NCBI GenBank assembly: GCA_004556165.1
Contig: SFIR01000010.1
Coordinates: 1 to 51,799 of the forward strand
From: Clostridiales bacterium
Lineage (GTDB): Bacteria; Bacillota; Clostridia; Christensenellales; CAG-138
Length of the DNA stretch: 51,799 nucleotides
Direction: 5' to 3'
A program made the translations under genes and the position numbers. The notes under the pieces were generated by a model. The model searched no databases. It was not told where the DNA came from and was given only the letters and a program-made list of their open reading frames with translations. Below, piece after piece: positions 26,517-33,936 of this stretch (the stretch's first letter is position 1; every line of letters starts with the position of its first letter).

Positions 26517-27179
26517 TCAGTCAACCATTGGGATTATATTGGGAGCAATGATGAGATTCGCATCGGTTGCCGCCTGAATCTCCTCAATGGTGAATTCGGG
26601 GTTGTATTCGGTGAGCACGAGCCCATCGGGGGAAGCGACCATGACGCCCATTTCGGTGATTATCTTATGCACGCAGCGGACTGCGGTATAGGGAAGGTTG
26701 CACTTTTTGAGGATTTTGGGCTTGCCCTTTGCGGTATGCTCCATCGCTACTATGACGGTTTTCGCGCCGACGAGCAGATCCATCGCACCGCCCATACCGG
26801 GCATACGCTTGCCGGGGATGAGCCAGTTGGAAAGCGACATCTCTTCATCAACCTCGAGACCGCCGAGAATGGTTGCATCGACGTGGCCTCCGCGGATGAG
26901 GGCGAAGCTCGTTGCGCTGTCGATATAGCATGCGCCGGGCGCTGCGCCTGCGGGGTTGCCGCCTGCATCGACGACATGGATGGCATCACGGGTTTCATCG
27001 GTCACGGGTGCGGTGCCGAGAATGCCGTTCTCGCTCTGGAGAATGACATGCACGCCTTCGGGAAGATAATTGGGGACGAGGGAGGGAATGCCGATACCGA
27101 GGTTGACGACATCGCCGTCCTTGAGCTCCTTGGCTACGCGCTTTGCGATAAAGGCTTTGATCTCATTCTTATCCATCAA
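26517..27179 (-). CDS. ctfB: Acetate/butyrate-acetoacetate CoA-transferase subunit B
   Basis: The 220-residue product is the beta subunit of a class I CoA-transferase. In this family the alpha2-beta2 enzyme moves CoA between acetoacetyl- or butyryl-CoA and acetate. Seen: NLGIGIPSLVPNYLP near residue 28; QSENGILG near residue 48, which carries the catalytic Glu that forms the glutamyl-CoA thioester; and GGAMDLLVGAKTVIVAMEHT near residue 130. The length is standard. It overlaps the subunit A gene by four bases. Whether the preferred substrate is acetoacetyl-CoA or butyryl-CoA cannot be told from the sequence. Confidence 0.94.
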   Translation of the reverse strand: MMDKNEIKAFIAKRVAKELKDGDVVNLGIGIPSLVPNYLPEGVHVILQSENGILGTAPVTDETRDAIHVVDAGGNPAGAAPGACYIDSATSFALIRGGHVDATILGGLEVDEEMSLSNWLIPGKRMPGMGGAMDLLVGAKTVIVAMEHTAKGKPKILKKCNLPYTAVRCVHKIITEMGVMVASPDGLVLTEYNPEFTIEEIQAATDANLIIAPNIIPMVD

Positions 27180-27865
27180 TAGTTTCCTCCTTGAACAACA
27201 TAATCGACGAATACGCCGAGGGTACGGACATCTTCGGGAGGGATTTCACCGTTTTCAACGATCTCTTCGGCTTCGGCGATAACTATATCAGCCGCAGTTG
27301 CCATAACGACATTGAAATTCTGGGTGCTGCCCTTGTACCAGACGTTGCCGCTTTTATCGATCTTGGTGCCGCCGATGACGGCGATATCGGCATGCAGGGG
27401 CTTCATGAGCAGGTAGTGTTTACCGTCGATATTCTGAGTGCCGAGGCAGTAGGGGCTGTCTTCAATGATGGTGCCGACTCCGGTCGGGGTGAGCACGCCG
27501 CCGAGACCTGCGCCGCCGGCGCGGATCATCTCTGCCATGGAACCCTGGGGGAGAAGGTCGACTTCAAGGGTGCAGTCAACCATGCTCTGCTGCGCAACCT
27601 CGGGATTGAGACCGACATGCGAAGCTATGAGCTTTTTGACCTGATGGTTGTGAATGAGCTTTGCGCAGCCGTAATGATCCTCGCCCATGGGGCCGCCGGG
27701 CATTGCTGCGTCATTTGCGATCATGGTAAGATCCTTAACATCGCTCTTGGAAAGAGCATCGAGAAATTTATGCGCAGTGCCGCAGCCCATGAATCCGCCG
27801 AACATAACGGTCGCGCCGTTCGGGATGAGCTTGACTGCTTCTTCAATGGTAATAAACTTGGGCAT
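27176..27865 (-). CDS. ctfA: Acetate/butyrate-acetoacetate CoA-transferase subunit A
   Basis: The 229-residue alpha subunit has the CoA-binding start ATVMFGGFMGCGTAHKF near residue 20, then LTMIANDA, VKKLIASHVGLNPE, and LPQGSMAEMIRAGGAGLGGVLTPTGVGT near residue 105, cut here only by description. These are the typical class I motifs. AGGAGA precedes the ATG at 27865. It sits 137 bases after the thiolase gene, with a hairpin between them. Together with thiolase it fits acetoacetyl-CoA and butyrate metabolism in a fermentative clostridium. Confidence 0.94.
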   Translation of the reverse strand: MPKFITIEEAVKLIPNGATVMFGGFMGCGTAHKFLDALSKSDVKDLTMIANDAAMPGGPMGEDHYGCAKLIHNHQVKKLIASHVGLNPEVAQQSMVDCTLEVDLLPQGSMAEMIRAGGAGLGGVLTPTGVGTIIEDSPYCLGTQNIDGKHYLLMKPLHADIAVIGGTKIDKSGNVWYKGSTQNFNVVMATAADIVIAEAEEIVENGEIPPEDVRTLGVFVDYVVQGGNY

Positions 27866-27885
27866 AGAGTAGTTCTCCTATAATC

Positions 27886-27933
27886 TGGCATAAAAGGACT
27901 GAAGCCCTCGGGAAAAAGCAAAGGGCTCAGTCC
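27886..27933 (-). terminator. Hairpin between thiolase and CoA-transferase genes
   Basis: On the minus strand GGACTGAGCCCT pairs with AGGGCTTCAGTCC (one bulge) and is followed by TTTTATG. It lies between thlA and ctfA, so it could be a partial terminator that lowers ctfAB expression, or a processing signal. Confidence 0.6.
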
Positions 27934-28002
27934 GTATTGAATTGTGTAGGGTTAATGGAGGAATCGCTGAATTGCCTATATTAAGGAATATTACTGATCA
28001 GA

Positions 28003-29199
28003 TCAGCACTTTTCCCAAATGGTTGCAACACCCATGCCGCCGCCGATGCAGAGGGTGGCAAGACCCAGCTTAGCGTCTTCACGCTTCTGCATTTCGTGGA
28101 GCAGCGTAACGATGATCCTTGCGCCGGATGCGCCGACGGGATGACCGAGAGAAATAGCGCCGCCGTTTACATTGACCTTTTCGGGATCAAGACCGAGATC
28201 ATGGACGACAGCACAGCTCTGAGCTGCGAATGCCTCGTTTGCTTCAACGAGATCAATATCATCAACGGTGAGATCAGCCTTCTTGAGAGCCTGACGGGAG
28301 GCAGGAACGGGACCGAGACCCATGATAGAAGGATCTACGCCGCCCTGACCCCAGCTGACGAGCTTGGCCATGGGCTTGAGGCCGTACTTTTGGACTGCTT
28401 CTTCGCTTGCGAGAACGATTGCTGCTGCGCCGTCATTGATACCGGAAGCGTTGCCTGCGGTGACGCGTTGACCCTTGCCGCCGTCAGCAGTCGCAAATGC
28501 GCCGCGAAGCTTCTGGAGACCTTCAATGGTGCTGCCGGGACGGGGGAATTCGTCACGCTTGAATTCGACTTCCTGCTTCTTGACCTTGATCATAACGGGT
28601 ACGATCTCGTCATCGAAACGGCCGGCATTCTGGGCCTTTTCGGTCTTGAGCTGGGAGTTAAGGGCAAATTCATCGAGCTGCTCACGGGTGATGCCCCACT
28701 GATCGCATACGTTCTCAGCGGTGGTGCCCATATGGTAGTTATTATAAACATCCCAAAGGCCATCGGTGATCATGGTGTCCACAAGGGTCTGATTATTCAT
28801 CCTTGCGCCCCACCTTGCAGAGGGGATGGAATAGGGGGCTGCGGACATGTTCTCGGTGCCGCCTGCGAGTATGATCTCAGCGTCGCCGCAGGCGATAGCG
28901 CGTGCAGCTTCGATGACGGATTTCATGCCGCTGCCGCAGACCATGCCGACGGTATAAGCAGGCACCTCAACAGGGAGACCTGCGCCGAGGCTGACCTGAC
29001 GGGCGACGTTCTGACCGAGACCTGCTGTGAGGATACAGCCGAACATGACTTCGTCAACGATGTCGGGGGAAATGTTGCCGCGCTTCAGTGCTTCTTTAGC
29101 TACGATACTGCCAAGCTTAACGGCGGGGACGTCTTTGAGTGAGCCGCCGAACGAACCGATAGCGGTGCGGCAGCAGCTGATTGCATAAATGTTTCTCAC
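28003..29199 (-). CDS. thlA: Acetyl-CoA C-acetyltransferase (thiolase)
   Basis: The 398-residue product condenses two acetyl-CoA to acetoacetyl-CoA (EC 2.3.1.9), or the reverse. Catalytic parts are visible: VGMVCGSGMKSV with the nucleophilic Cys near residue 89, GGAISLGHPVGASGARI with the His near residue 350, and LCIGGGMGVA with the second Cys near residue 385. The start is GTG 29199, six bases after CGGAGG. A promoter with 17-base spacing precedes it. With ctfAB it supplies the first and last parts of a butyrate-type pathway. The hydroxybutyryl-CoA, crotonase and butyryl-CoA dehydrogenase genes are not in this window. Confidence 0.97.
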   Translation of the reverse strand: MRNIYAISCCRTAIGSFGGSLKDVPAVKLGSIVAKEALKRGNISPDIVDEVMFGCILTAGLGQNVARQVSLGAGLPVEVPAYTVGMVCGSGMKSVIEAARAIACGDAEIILAGGTENMSAAPYSIPSARWGARMNNQTLVDTMITDGLWDVYNNYHMGTTAENVCDQWGITREQLDEFALNSQLKTEKAQNAGRFDDEIVPVMIKVKKQEVEFKRDEFPRPGSTIEGLQKLRGAFATADGGKGQRVTAGNASGINDGAAAIVLASEEAVQKYGLKPMAKLVSWGQGGVDPSIMGLGPVPASRQALKKADLTVDDIDLVEANEAFAAQSCAVVHDLGLDPEKVNVNGGAISLGHPVGASGARIIVTLLHEMQKREDAKLGLATLCIGGGMGVATIWEKC

Positions 29200-29253
29200 G
29201 AGATACCTCCGTAGGGTTTAGTATGGGGATTGCATGGTATACAGTCCATATAC

Positions 29254-29282
29254 AGTATAGTACTTTCTTACTCGGATTGCAA
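29254..29282 (-). promoter_or_regulatory. Promoter of the thiolase gene
   Basis: On the minus strand TTGCAA and TATACT are 17 bases apart. The predicted leader to the GTG at 29199 is about 48 bases long. Confidence 0.7.
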
Positions 29283-29324
29283 GACGGTATTGCGGGAATG
29301 AAGGACAAAAAGAAAATATACGAT

Positions 29325-29350
29325 AAAAAATAAAACCGCCTTGCGGCGGC
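29325..29350 (-). terminator. Intrinsic terminator ending the structured element
   Basis: On the minus strand CCGCCG and GGCGG enclose a short CAA loop, followed by TTTTATTTTTT. No protein gene on this strand ends here, so it must end a non-coding transcript. Confidence 0.75.
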
Positions 29351-29516
29351 ATTGCTCCCGATGGCTCGGATGGGGTGATGAAGCGGCGGTGCTGCACAAT
29401 CACAGAATGCAGCACCACTTCCTCACCACTAAGCCTAAACGAACATGTAGGAGGGACATTGCTTTTTCGGTGATACCTGCGGTATCGAAGCTTCGGGATA
29501 CGATGCTCGAAAAAAG
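29325..29516 (-). ncRNA. Candidate structured non-coding RNA
   Basis: This stretch is between thlA and the MerR gene and has no convincing reading frame. On the minus strand it contains, in order: a hairpin at 29516-29462 with an outer CTTTTTTCG/CGAAAAAG stem; a long rod at 29435-29363 with a perfect nine-base core (GGTGCTGCA/TGCAGCACC, loop of 11) extended outward by CTTC/GAAG, TCACC/GGTGA and AGCC/GGCT; and the terminator at 29350-29325. A MerR-type promoter lies upstream at 29568-29598. The ordered helices plus terminator suggest a small RNA. I could not match it to 6S, SRP, tmRNA or RNase P signatures. The 5' end is uncertain. Confidence 0.42.
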
Positions 29517-29567
29517 AATTTTCTTTATCGAAAGCACTTGAATTCCCACGGCATTTCTGTTATCATT

Positions 29568-29598
29568 AGCATAAAGTATAACGTAACGTTACAGTCAA
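29568..29598 (-). promoter_or_regulatory. MerR-type promoter with 19-base spacer and operator
   Basis: On the minus strand TTGACT and TATGCT are separated by 19 bases, the long spacer typical of promoters activated by MerR-family proteins. The spacer holds the perfect dyad TAACGT-T-ACGTTA. The MerR gene at 29633 is divergent and adjacent, so it is the likely regulator. Transcription from here would run into the structured element. The same operator may control the regulator's own gene. Confidence 0.6.
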
Positions 29599-29632
29599 TA
29601 GGTAAATAAAATATATTTTAAGGAAAGCGCGT

Positions 29633-30385
29633 ATGAAAACGAAGGAATTTGCCGAACTTTGCAAGGTGGATAAGAGGACGCTGTTCTATTATGATGAAAT
29701 AGGGCTTCTGAAGCCGCAGAAGGTGCTCGATAACGGCTATCGCGAGTATTCCCGGGCGCAGCTTTGCACGATGGAGACAATAAAGCTGCTGCAATCGACG
29801 GGCATGAGCCTGAGCGAGGTCAGAGCTTTACTCAATAACGAGTTGGAAGAGGATAACGGCATTCTGATAAACGACAGCATTAAGCGCCTTGAAGAGGAGA
29901 TAGATAAACTCTCGGATGCCAAGATATTTCTTGAAAACCGCATGAACCTCAGAGCATGCTATATGAGGCATGTGGGTGAGGATATTTTCACTGAGAGGCT
30001 TCCGGCAAGAAAGCTCGCTGCTGAGAACCCCGATTTCCGCAGCATGAGAAGGGTCAGCTACTCGAAGGCAGGCTATTATCTCGATGTTGCTATCGACCTT
30101 AACGAGGCAAAGCCTAAGTACCTCTTCAAAATGGCGCTGCCCACGGAGGAGTCTGTGGATTTTGAAGAAGGAAATTATGTTTGCAGGTTCGTTGAAGCGG
30201 AAAAAATAATCTATGCGCTGGAGGAAGTAAAAAGGTTCGCCGATGACGTGGCGAATTTGGGGTATGAGACAGAGGGTGTCGTCTATTTGGAAAGGTTACA
30301 GACCTGGATAATTAACAGGGCTGACGGGATTATCTGCCGCTTGGCAGCTAAGCTGAAAGAGGATATAAAACGGGAGCAGCCCTAA
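29633..30385 (+). CDS. MerR-family transcriptional regulator
   Basis: The 250-residue product begins with a MerR winged helix-turn-helix: KEFAELCKVDKRTLFYYDEIGLLKP, then NGYREYSRAQLCTMETIKLL and GMSLSEVRALL, covering residues ~4-70. A coiled-coil linker lies near residues 80-105, and the remainder resembles a GyrI-like effector-binding domain. This layout is typical of regulators that bind drugs or small hydrophobic molecules. ATG 29633 follows AAGGAAAG. A palindromic operator lies 35-60 bases upstream. No drug pump gene is adjacent; the nearest divergent output is the structured element and thlA. A terminator follows the stop. Confidence 0.9.
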   Translation: MKTKEFAELCKVDKRTLFYYDEIGLLKPQKVLDNGYREYSRAQLCTMETIKLLQSTGMSLSEVRALLNNELEEDNGILINDSIKRLEEEIDKLSDAKIFLENRMNLRACYMRHVGEDIFTERLPARKLAAENPDFRSMRRVSYSKAGYYLDVAIDLNEAKPKYLFKMALPTEESVDFEEGNYVCRFVEAEKIIYALEEVKRFADDVANLGYETEGVVYLERLQTWIINRADGIICRLAAKLKEDIKREQP

Positions 30386-30415
30386 AGGACCTCTCCCGCT
30401 GAGTTCATTCATTTT

Positions 30416-30440
30416 ACAGCCTTCGGGCTGTTTTTTATTT
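30416..30440 (+). terminator. Intrinsic terminator after the MerR gene
   Basis: ACAGCC-TTC-GGCTGT followed by TTTTTATTTT, about 30 bases after the stop at 30385. It also reaches the end of the convergent upp gene. Confidence 0.85.
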
Positions 30441-31076
30441 TGTACCGAAGATTCTGTCGCCTGCGTCGCCGAGCCCGGGAACGATGTAGCAATGCTCGTT
30501 CAGGTGGCTGTCGATAGCTGCGGTATAGATATGTACGTCCGGATGCTGCTCATAAAGCGCTTTGATTCCCTCGGGTGCGGCTACGAGGCACATGAGGCGA
30601 ACGGTTTTGCAGCCTGCTTCCTTGACCATGCGGATGCCCTCCGCTGCGGAACCGCCGGTTGCAAGCATGGGGTCCACAACGATCATATCGCGCTCGCAGG
30701 TATCGCTGGGGAGCTTATGATAATAGCTGACGGGCTTGTGGGTAACGGGATCACGATACAGACCGATATGCCCGACCTTGGCGGCAGGGATGAGCTCCAT
30801 GACGCCTTCTGCCATGCCGAGTCCTGCGCGAAGTATGGGAACGATGCCGAGCTTCCTGCCGGCAAGCACGCGTGCCTTCATCGGCGCAACGGGGGTCTCG
30901 ATATCGATCTCCTCCATGGGCAGATCGCGGGTCACCTCATATGCCATGAGCGTGGAAAGCTCATTCAAAAGCATACGGAAATCCTTGGTTCCTGTGTTCT
31001 TGTCCCTCATGAGCGTAAGCTTGTGCTGAACGAGAGGATGGTCGATAACGGTAACATTTTTCATGTACTCTTCCAT
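30435..31076 (-). CDS. upp: Uracil phosphoribosyltransferase
   Basis: EC 2.4.2.9: makes UMP from uracil and PRPP in pyrimidine salvage. The 213-residue product has LAGRKLGIVPILRAGLGM near residue 75, the PRPP-binding loop MIVVDPMLATGGSA near residue 130, and the uracil-site C-terminus YIVPGLGDAGDRIFGTK. The length is typical (~209). ATG 31076 follows CGGAGG. It is the last gene of the tsaC-rpiB-upp group on this strand, 57 bases after rpiB. No PyrR-type attenuator was seen in that gap. Confidence 0.97.
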   Translation of the reverse strand: MEEYMKNVTVIDHPLVQHKLTLMRDKNTGTKDFRMLLNELSTLMAYEVTRDLPMEEIDIETPVAPMKARVLAGRKLGIVPILRAGLGMAEGVMELIPAAKVGHIGLYRDPVTHKPVSYYHKLPSDTCERDMIVVDPMLATGGSAAEGIRMVKEAGCKTVRLMCLVAAPEGIKALYEQHPDVHIYTAAIDSHLNEHCYIVPGLGDAGDRIFGTK

Positions 31077-31133
31077 ATTTGCCTCCGGTTTACTTAATTT
31101 TTTATTAAAAACATTCGTTTTTTATTGACTTAT

Positions 31134-31571
31134 TCACCCTTCGCAGGCAGAGATCTTATCTATCCTGCGCTGATGGCGGCCTCCGGTGAATTCGGTTCCG
31201 AGCCAGGTCTTTACGATTGCCTTTGCGACCTCGACACCTATGATCCTGCCGCCCATGGCAAGCATGTTCGAATCGTTATGCTGACGGGTAAGCTCCGCCG
31301 ATACGACATCGGAGCAAAGCGCGCAGCGTATGCCTTTCACCTTGTTTGCGCAGATAGATACGCCTATACCCGTGCCGCAGATGAGGATGCCGCGCTCAAA
31401 TTCGCCGCTTGCAACGGCTTGAGCAGTGGGGAATGCGATATCGGGATAATCCATACTGTCGGCGGTATAGCAGCCGAAGTCTTTATATTCGTAACCGAGA
31501 GATGTAAGGTATTCCATGATCTGCTGCTTGAGCGCAAATCCTCCGTGATCGCTCGCAATGGCTATTTTCAT
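31134..31571 (-). CDS. rpiB: Ribose-5-phosphate isomerase B
   Basis: EC 5.3.1.6: interconverts ribulose 5-phosphate and ribose 5-phosphate. The 145-residue product has IAIASDHGGFALK at the start, DYPDIAFPTAQAV near residue 43, and CGTGIGVSICANKVKGIRCALC near residues 65-86 (given here in parts: CGTGIGVSI and KVKGIRCALC) with the catalytic Cys. HNDSNMLAMGGR follows. All are RpiB/LacAB hallmarks. It starts 14 bases after tsaC and lies upstream of upp, an order common in Firmicutes. Confidence 0.96.
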   Translation of the reverse strand: MKIAIASDHGGFALKQQIMEYLTSLGYEYKDFGCYTADSMDYPDIAFPTAQAVASGEFERGILICGTGIGVSICANKVKGIRCALCSDVVSAELTRQHNDSNMLAMGGRIIGVEVAKAIVKTWLGTEFTGGRHQRRIDKISACEG

Positions 31572-31585
31572 TATACTTACTCCTT

Positions 31586-32626
31586 CTATTTATCCAGTAC
31601 CGTGAAACCTGCCGCGCGTAGCAGACGGTTCATGTACGCAAGCCCCTCGTGGTCCGTGGGGATACCCTCGGCAAAGATGATATCGACGCCGTGGGATTCC
31701 TCACGCAATGCGTCAAAAAGATTCGCGCATAGCGTCTCGGGCTGATCCCTATCCCCGATTATAACATATTTTTTGCCCCTGTAATAGCCTTTTGTCTGCT
31801 CGGTTGCAAATATAATGCAGCTCTTACCGTCGTTTTCGGCGATGCCGTATTCTCTTATGATGATATTTGCCGCAGTTTTAGGCTCTCCGAGTGCGACGAG
31901 CACATCGCAGTCCGGAGAGTAATGCTTATGCTTCATCCCGGGGGATTCGGCTTTTGCACCCTCGGGAAGGGGATTAAGCACTGCTGCGCTGACCTCGACA
32001 GTGCCTATGACCTGTTCGAGCATTTCCTTTGTAATACCGCCGGGACGAAGTATGCGGGGCTTGCCGACGAGCGAAATGACGGTCGATTCGACGCCGACTC
32101 TGCATGGACCTCCGTCGAGCACCATATCAATGCGCCCGTCCATATCCTCCAACACATGCTCCGCCGTGGTGGGGCTGGGCTTTCCGGAAAGATTGGCGCT
32201 CGGGGCAGCAATGGGTACTCCTGCGGCGCGGATGAGCGCGAGCGCGGTTTTATTATCCGGCATGCGTACCGCAACGGTATCGAGCCCTGCTGTGACTTCA
32301 TCGGGTACAATATCGCTTTTCAGATAGATGATGGTGAGCGGTCCGGGCCAGAAAGCATCCATGAGCCGCCTTGCTTCATCGGGGATATGCTTCCAAAGCT
32401 GCTTCACATCGCTCTTTTTGGCGATATGCAATATAAGAGGGTTGTCATTAGGACGACCCTTTGCTTCAAAAATCTTGTTTACCGCTTCTCCGTCAAGACC
32501 GTTGGCGCCGAGTCCGTAAACAGTTTCGGTGGGAAAAGCAACAAGCCCTCCGTTTCGTATGATACGACCGCCGAGACTCGTTCCGTTTTCCTTCTGTGTT
32601 TTTGCACAAAACAGCTGTGTCTGCAT
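31586..32626 (-). CDS. tsaC: L-threonylcarbamoyladenylate synthase (Sua5 type)
   Basis: EC 2.7.7.87: makes threonylcarbamoyl-AMP from Thr, bicarbonate and ATP for the t6A37 modification of ANN-decoding tRNAs. The 346-residue product has the YrdC domain with GLVAFPTETVYGLGANGLD near residue 30, GRPNDNPLILHIA and APSANLSGKPSPT, plus the C-terminal Sua5 domain (~residues 240-346). The length fits Sua5. The frame is open for 63 codons upstream, but the promoter at 32669-32697 lies within that extension, so ATG 32626 is the real start. Confidence 0.95.
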   Translation of the reverse strand: MQTQLFCAKTQKENGTSLGGRIIRNGGLVAFPTETVYGLGANGLDGEAVNKIFEAKGRPNDNPLILHIAKKSDVKQLWKHIPDEARRLMDAFWPGPLTIIYLKSDIVPDEVTAGLDTVAVRMPDNKTALALIRAAGVPIAAPSANLSGKPSPTTAEHVLEDMDGRIDMVLDGGPCRVGVESTVISLVGKPRILRPGGITKEMLEQVIGTVEVSAAVLNPLPEGAKAESPGMKHKHYSPDCDVLVALGEPKTAANIIIREYGIAENDGKSCIIFATEQTKGYYRGKKYVIIGDRDQPETLCANLFDALREESHGVDIIFAEGIPTDHEGLAYMNRLLRAAGFTVLDK

Positions 32627-32668
32627 ACAATTCCAAAGACCCGTACAGCGGGATTCCTTTCGCACAAT

Positions 32669-32697
32669 AATATAGCATAATTCGCTTTTGTTCGCAA
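32669..32697 (-). promoter_or_regulatory. Promoter of the tsaC-rpiB-upp operon
   Basis: On the minus strand TTGCGA and TATATT are 17 bases apart, with an extended TGC before the -10 box. The predicted leader is about 36 bases to the ATG at 32626. Confidence 0.78.
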
Positions 32698-32826
32698 CGC
32701 TTTTTTTAGTATGGAATGAACATAAATCGAATATTATCGGCGATGATTTGAATCGGAAAATAATTCCTTGAGCTGTTTCATTTGAATTCCTGCATATTCG
32801 GTGAAGCACGGGCATAAACTACTGAC

Positions 32827-33012
32827 ATGAGGATAAAGAACGGAAAAAGAAAACAGGAGCGCGGTGCAAAAAGATCATTTTCACAGCTTGAGGGTGAAAT
32901 GGCCCGTGATCTGCGCAGTGATCAGGACGGCATCGAGTCGGATGTGCTCGGAAGTTATACCGGAATCTCATCCGATGGGACGGCTCCGGAACAGGATGCA
33001 GATGACCTTTGA
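32827..33012 (+). CDS. Small acidic conserved-looking protein
   Basis: A 61-residue frame starts at ATG 32827. It has a basic first third (RIKNGKRKQERGAKR) and an acidic end with LGSYTGISSDGTAPEQDADDL (21 residues; key parts GSYTG and QDADDL). I recall short clostridial proteins with the same GSYTG...QDADDL ending, of unknown function, so it is probably genuine. No strong ribosome site precedes it. A terminator at 33162 follows. It is divergent from tsaC. Confidence 0.55.
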   Translation: MRIKNGKRKQERGAKRSFSQLEGEMARDLRSDQDGIESDVLGSYTGISSDGTAPEQDADDL

Positions 33013-33161
33013 ACCTCCGCTGCGAGTACGGATATGAGCCCTATGGATCATGGACGTATCCTTTGAAGTTCAGCTTCGGTGTCAATCCCTTACGTGAAAT
33101 ATCTCCTCATACCCGAACCGGAACCGAAAAGGACAGCATGAAAACGGAATAAGACAAGGCC

Positions 33162-33204
33162 GAAGGACGGAGAAGCGAGCTTCTTCGTTCGCATCCTTTT
33201 TGGC
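33162..33204 (+). terminator. Hairpin and T-run before the lipoprotein gene
   Basis: GAAGGACGGAGAAGC pairs with GCTTCTTCG and TCCTT, with internal mismatches, and is followed by TTTTT. It ends transcription from the small gene at 32827 and insulates the lipoprotein gene at 33303. Confidence 0.6.
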
Positions 33205-33302
33205 GGAAAAACAAAATTTGTATTTATGTATAAGTATTAAAATAACTGCAAACAATAGCCGTATAACAAAGGCTTCAAAGCCTGAAAAATACGGAGGCTA
33301 TA

Positions 33303-33821
33303 ATGAGAAAAAACCTTAAAACAGCAGCAGCAATACTGCTTACGCTGTGCATGCTTATTGCCGTCAGCGCGTGTTCGTGCAATGGGAATACGGGAGTAAC
33401 CAATACACCCGACCCGAATAACAAGCCAACAACTGCACCCACGGATAACGCAAAGCCCTCGGCATCACCGGTAAATACCGTAAGGCCCGACAACAGTGAG
33501 AACCCCAGTGCAAGTCCCGCTGTCACAGGAAGTCCCGAACCCGCAGGGAGCCCCAACCCCACAGGAAGCGCAGGCCCCAATGATCAAAATGACGAGATCG
33601 AAGGCTTTGTTGAAGGCGAGGTGGTTAAGGAGAACGATGCGCCCATTGTAAAGGAAGCAATCGGGAACCTGTTTGAAGGCATGAGAATTCAGTCCATTAC
33701 CTATGATCGCTATAACGGCAGACAGGCATATCATGTAACGCTGCAGGGAGAGGGTGAGCTTGCGCGTACTCTCTATGTGTTTAATGACGGAACGGTTATC
33801 ATTCCCGCAATGGAAGATTGA
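33303..33821 (+). CDS. Lipoprotein with Pro/Ser/Thr-rich linker
   Basis: The 172-residue product has a lipoprotein signal ending in VSAC (Cys near residue 24). A low-complexity region rich in Pro, Ser, Thr and Asn spans residues ~30-95, with repeats of the type SPxPxGS. A C-terminal domain of ~75 residues ends with RTLYVFNDGTVIIPAMED, perhaps a small beta-rich fold. I do not recognise a family. ATG 33303 follows CGGAGG. Likely exposed on the outer membrane face. Confidence 0.78.
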   Translation: MRKNLKTAAAILLTLCMLIAVSACSCNGNTGVTNTPDPNNKPTTAPTDNAKPSASPVNTVRPDNSENPSASPAVTGSPEPAGSPNPTGSAGPNDQNDEIEGFVEGEVVKENDAPIVKEAIGNLFEGMRIQSITYDRYNGRQAYHVTLQGEGELARTLYVFNDGTVIIPAMED

Positions 33822-33856
33822 CTGGCGATGCTTATCCCGTAACAAACGAATAGGAA

Positions 33857-33885
33857 AAAGCACGGTGCGGCTAAACGCCGCACCG
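33857..33885 (-). terminator. Terminator of the large membrane-protein gene
   Basis: CGGTGCGGC and GCCGCACCG form a perfect nine-base stem with a five-base loop. On the minus strand it is followed by TGCTTTTTCC. Confidence 0.75.
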
Positions 33886-33903
33886 CGCCGAGAATCCGGG
33901 AGG

Positions 33904-33936
33904 CGGCAGCAAACAAGCTGCCGTTATTTATTTATC
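33904..33936 (+). terminator. Terminator of the lipoprotein gene
   Basis: CGGCAGC and GCTGCCG enclose AAACAA, followed by TTATTTATTTAT on the plus strand. It lies within two bases of the end of the opposing gene, so the two transcripts probably overlap. Confidence 0.65.

Noticed and set aside
28096..29142. Long plus-strand frame over the thiolase gene
   Set aside because: Shadow of a strongly conserved thiolase; no ribosome site.
29325..29516. Identity as 6S RNA, SRP RNA, tmRNA or RNase P RNA
   Set aside because: The conserved sequence marks I know for those RNAs (for example the SRP GGAAGGAAGCAGCC-type loop or the RNase P GAGGAAAGUC element) are absent.
32627..32815. N-terminal extension of tsaC
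   Set aside because: The promoter at 32669-32697 lies inside it, and the sequence lacks homology to Sua5 N-termini.
33013..33160. Possible second small protein after the 61-residue gene
   Set aside because: A frame with LRCEYGYEPYGSWTYPLKF-type sequence exists from a TTG near 33009, but it has no ribosome site and I know no relatives.
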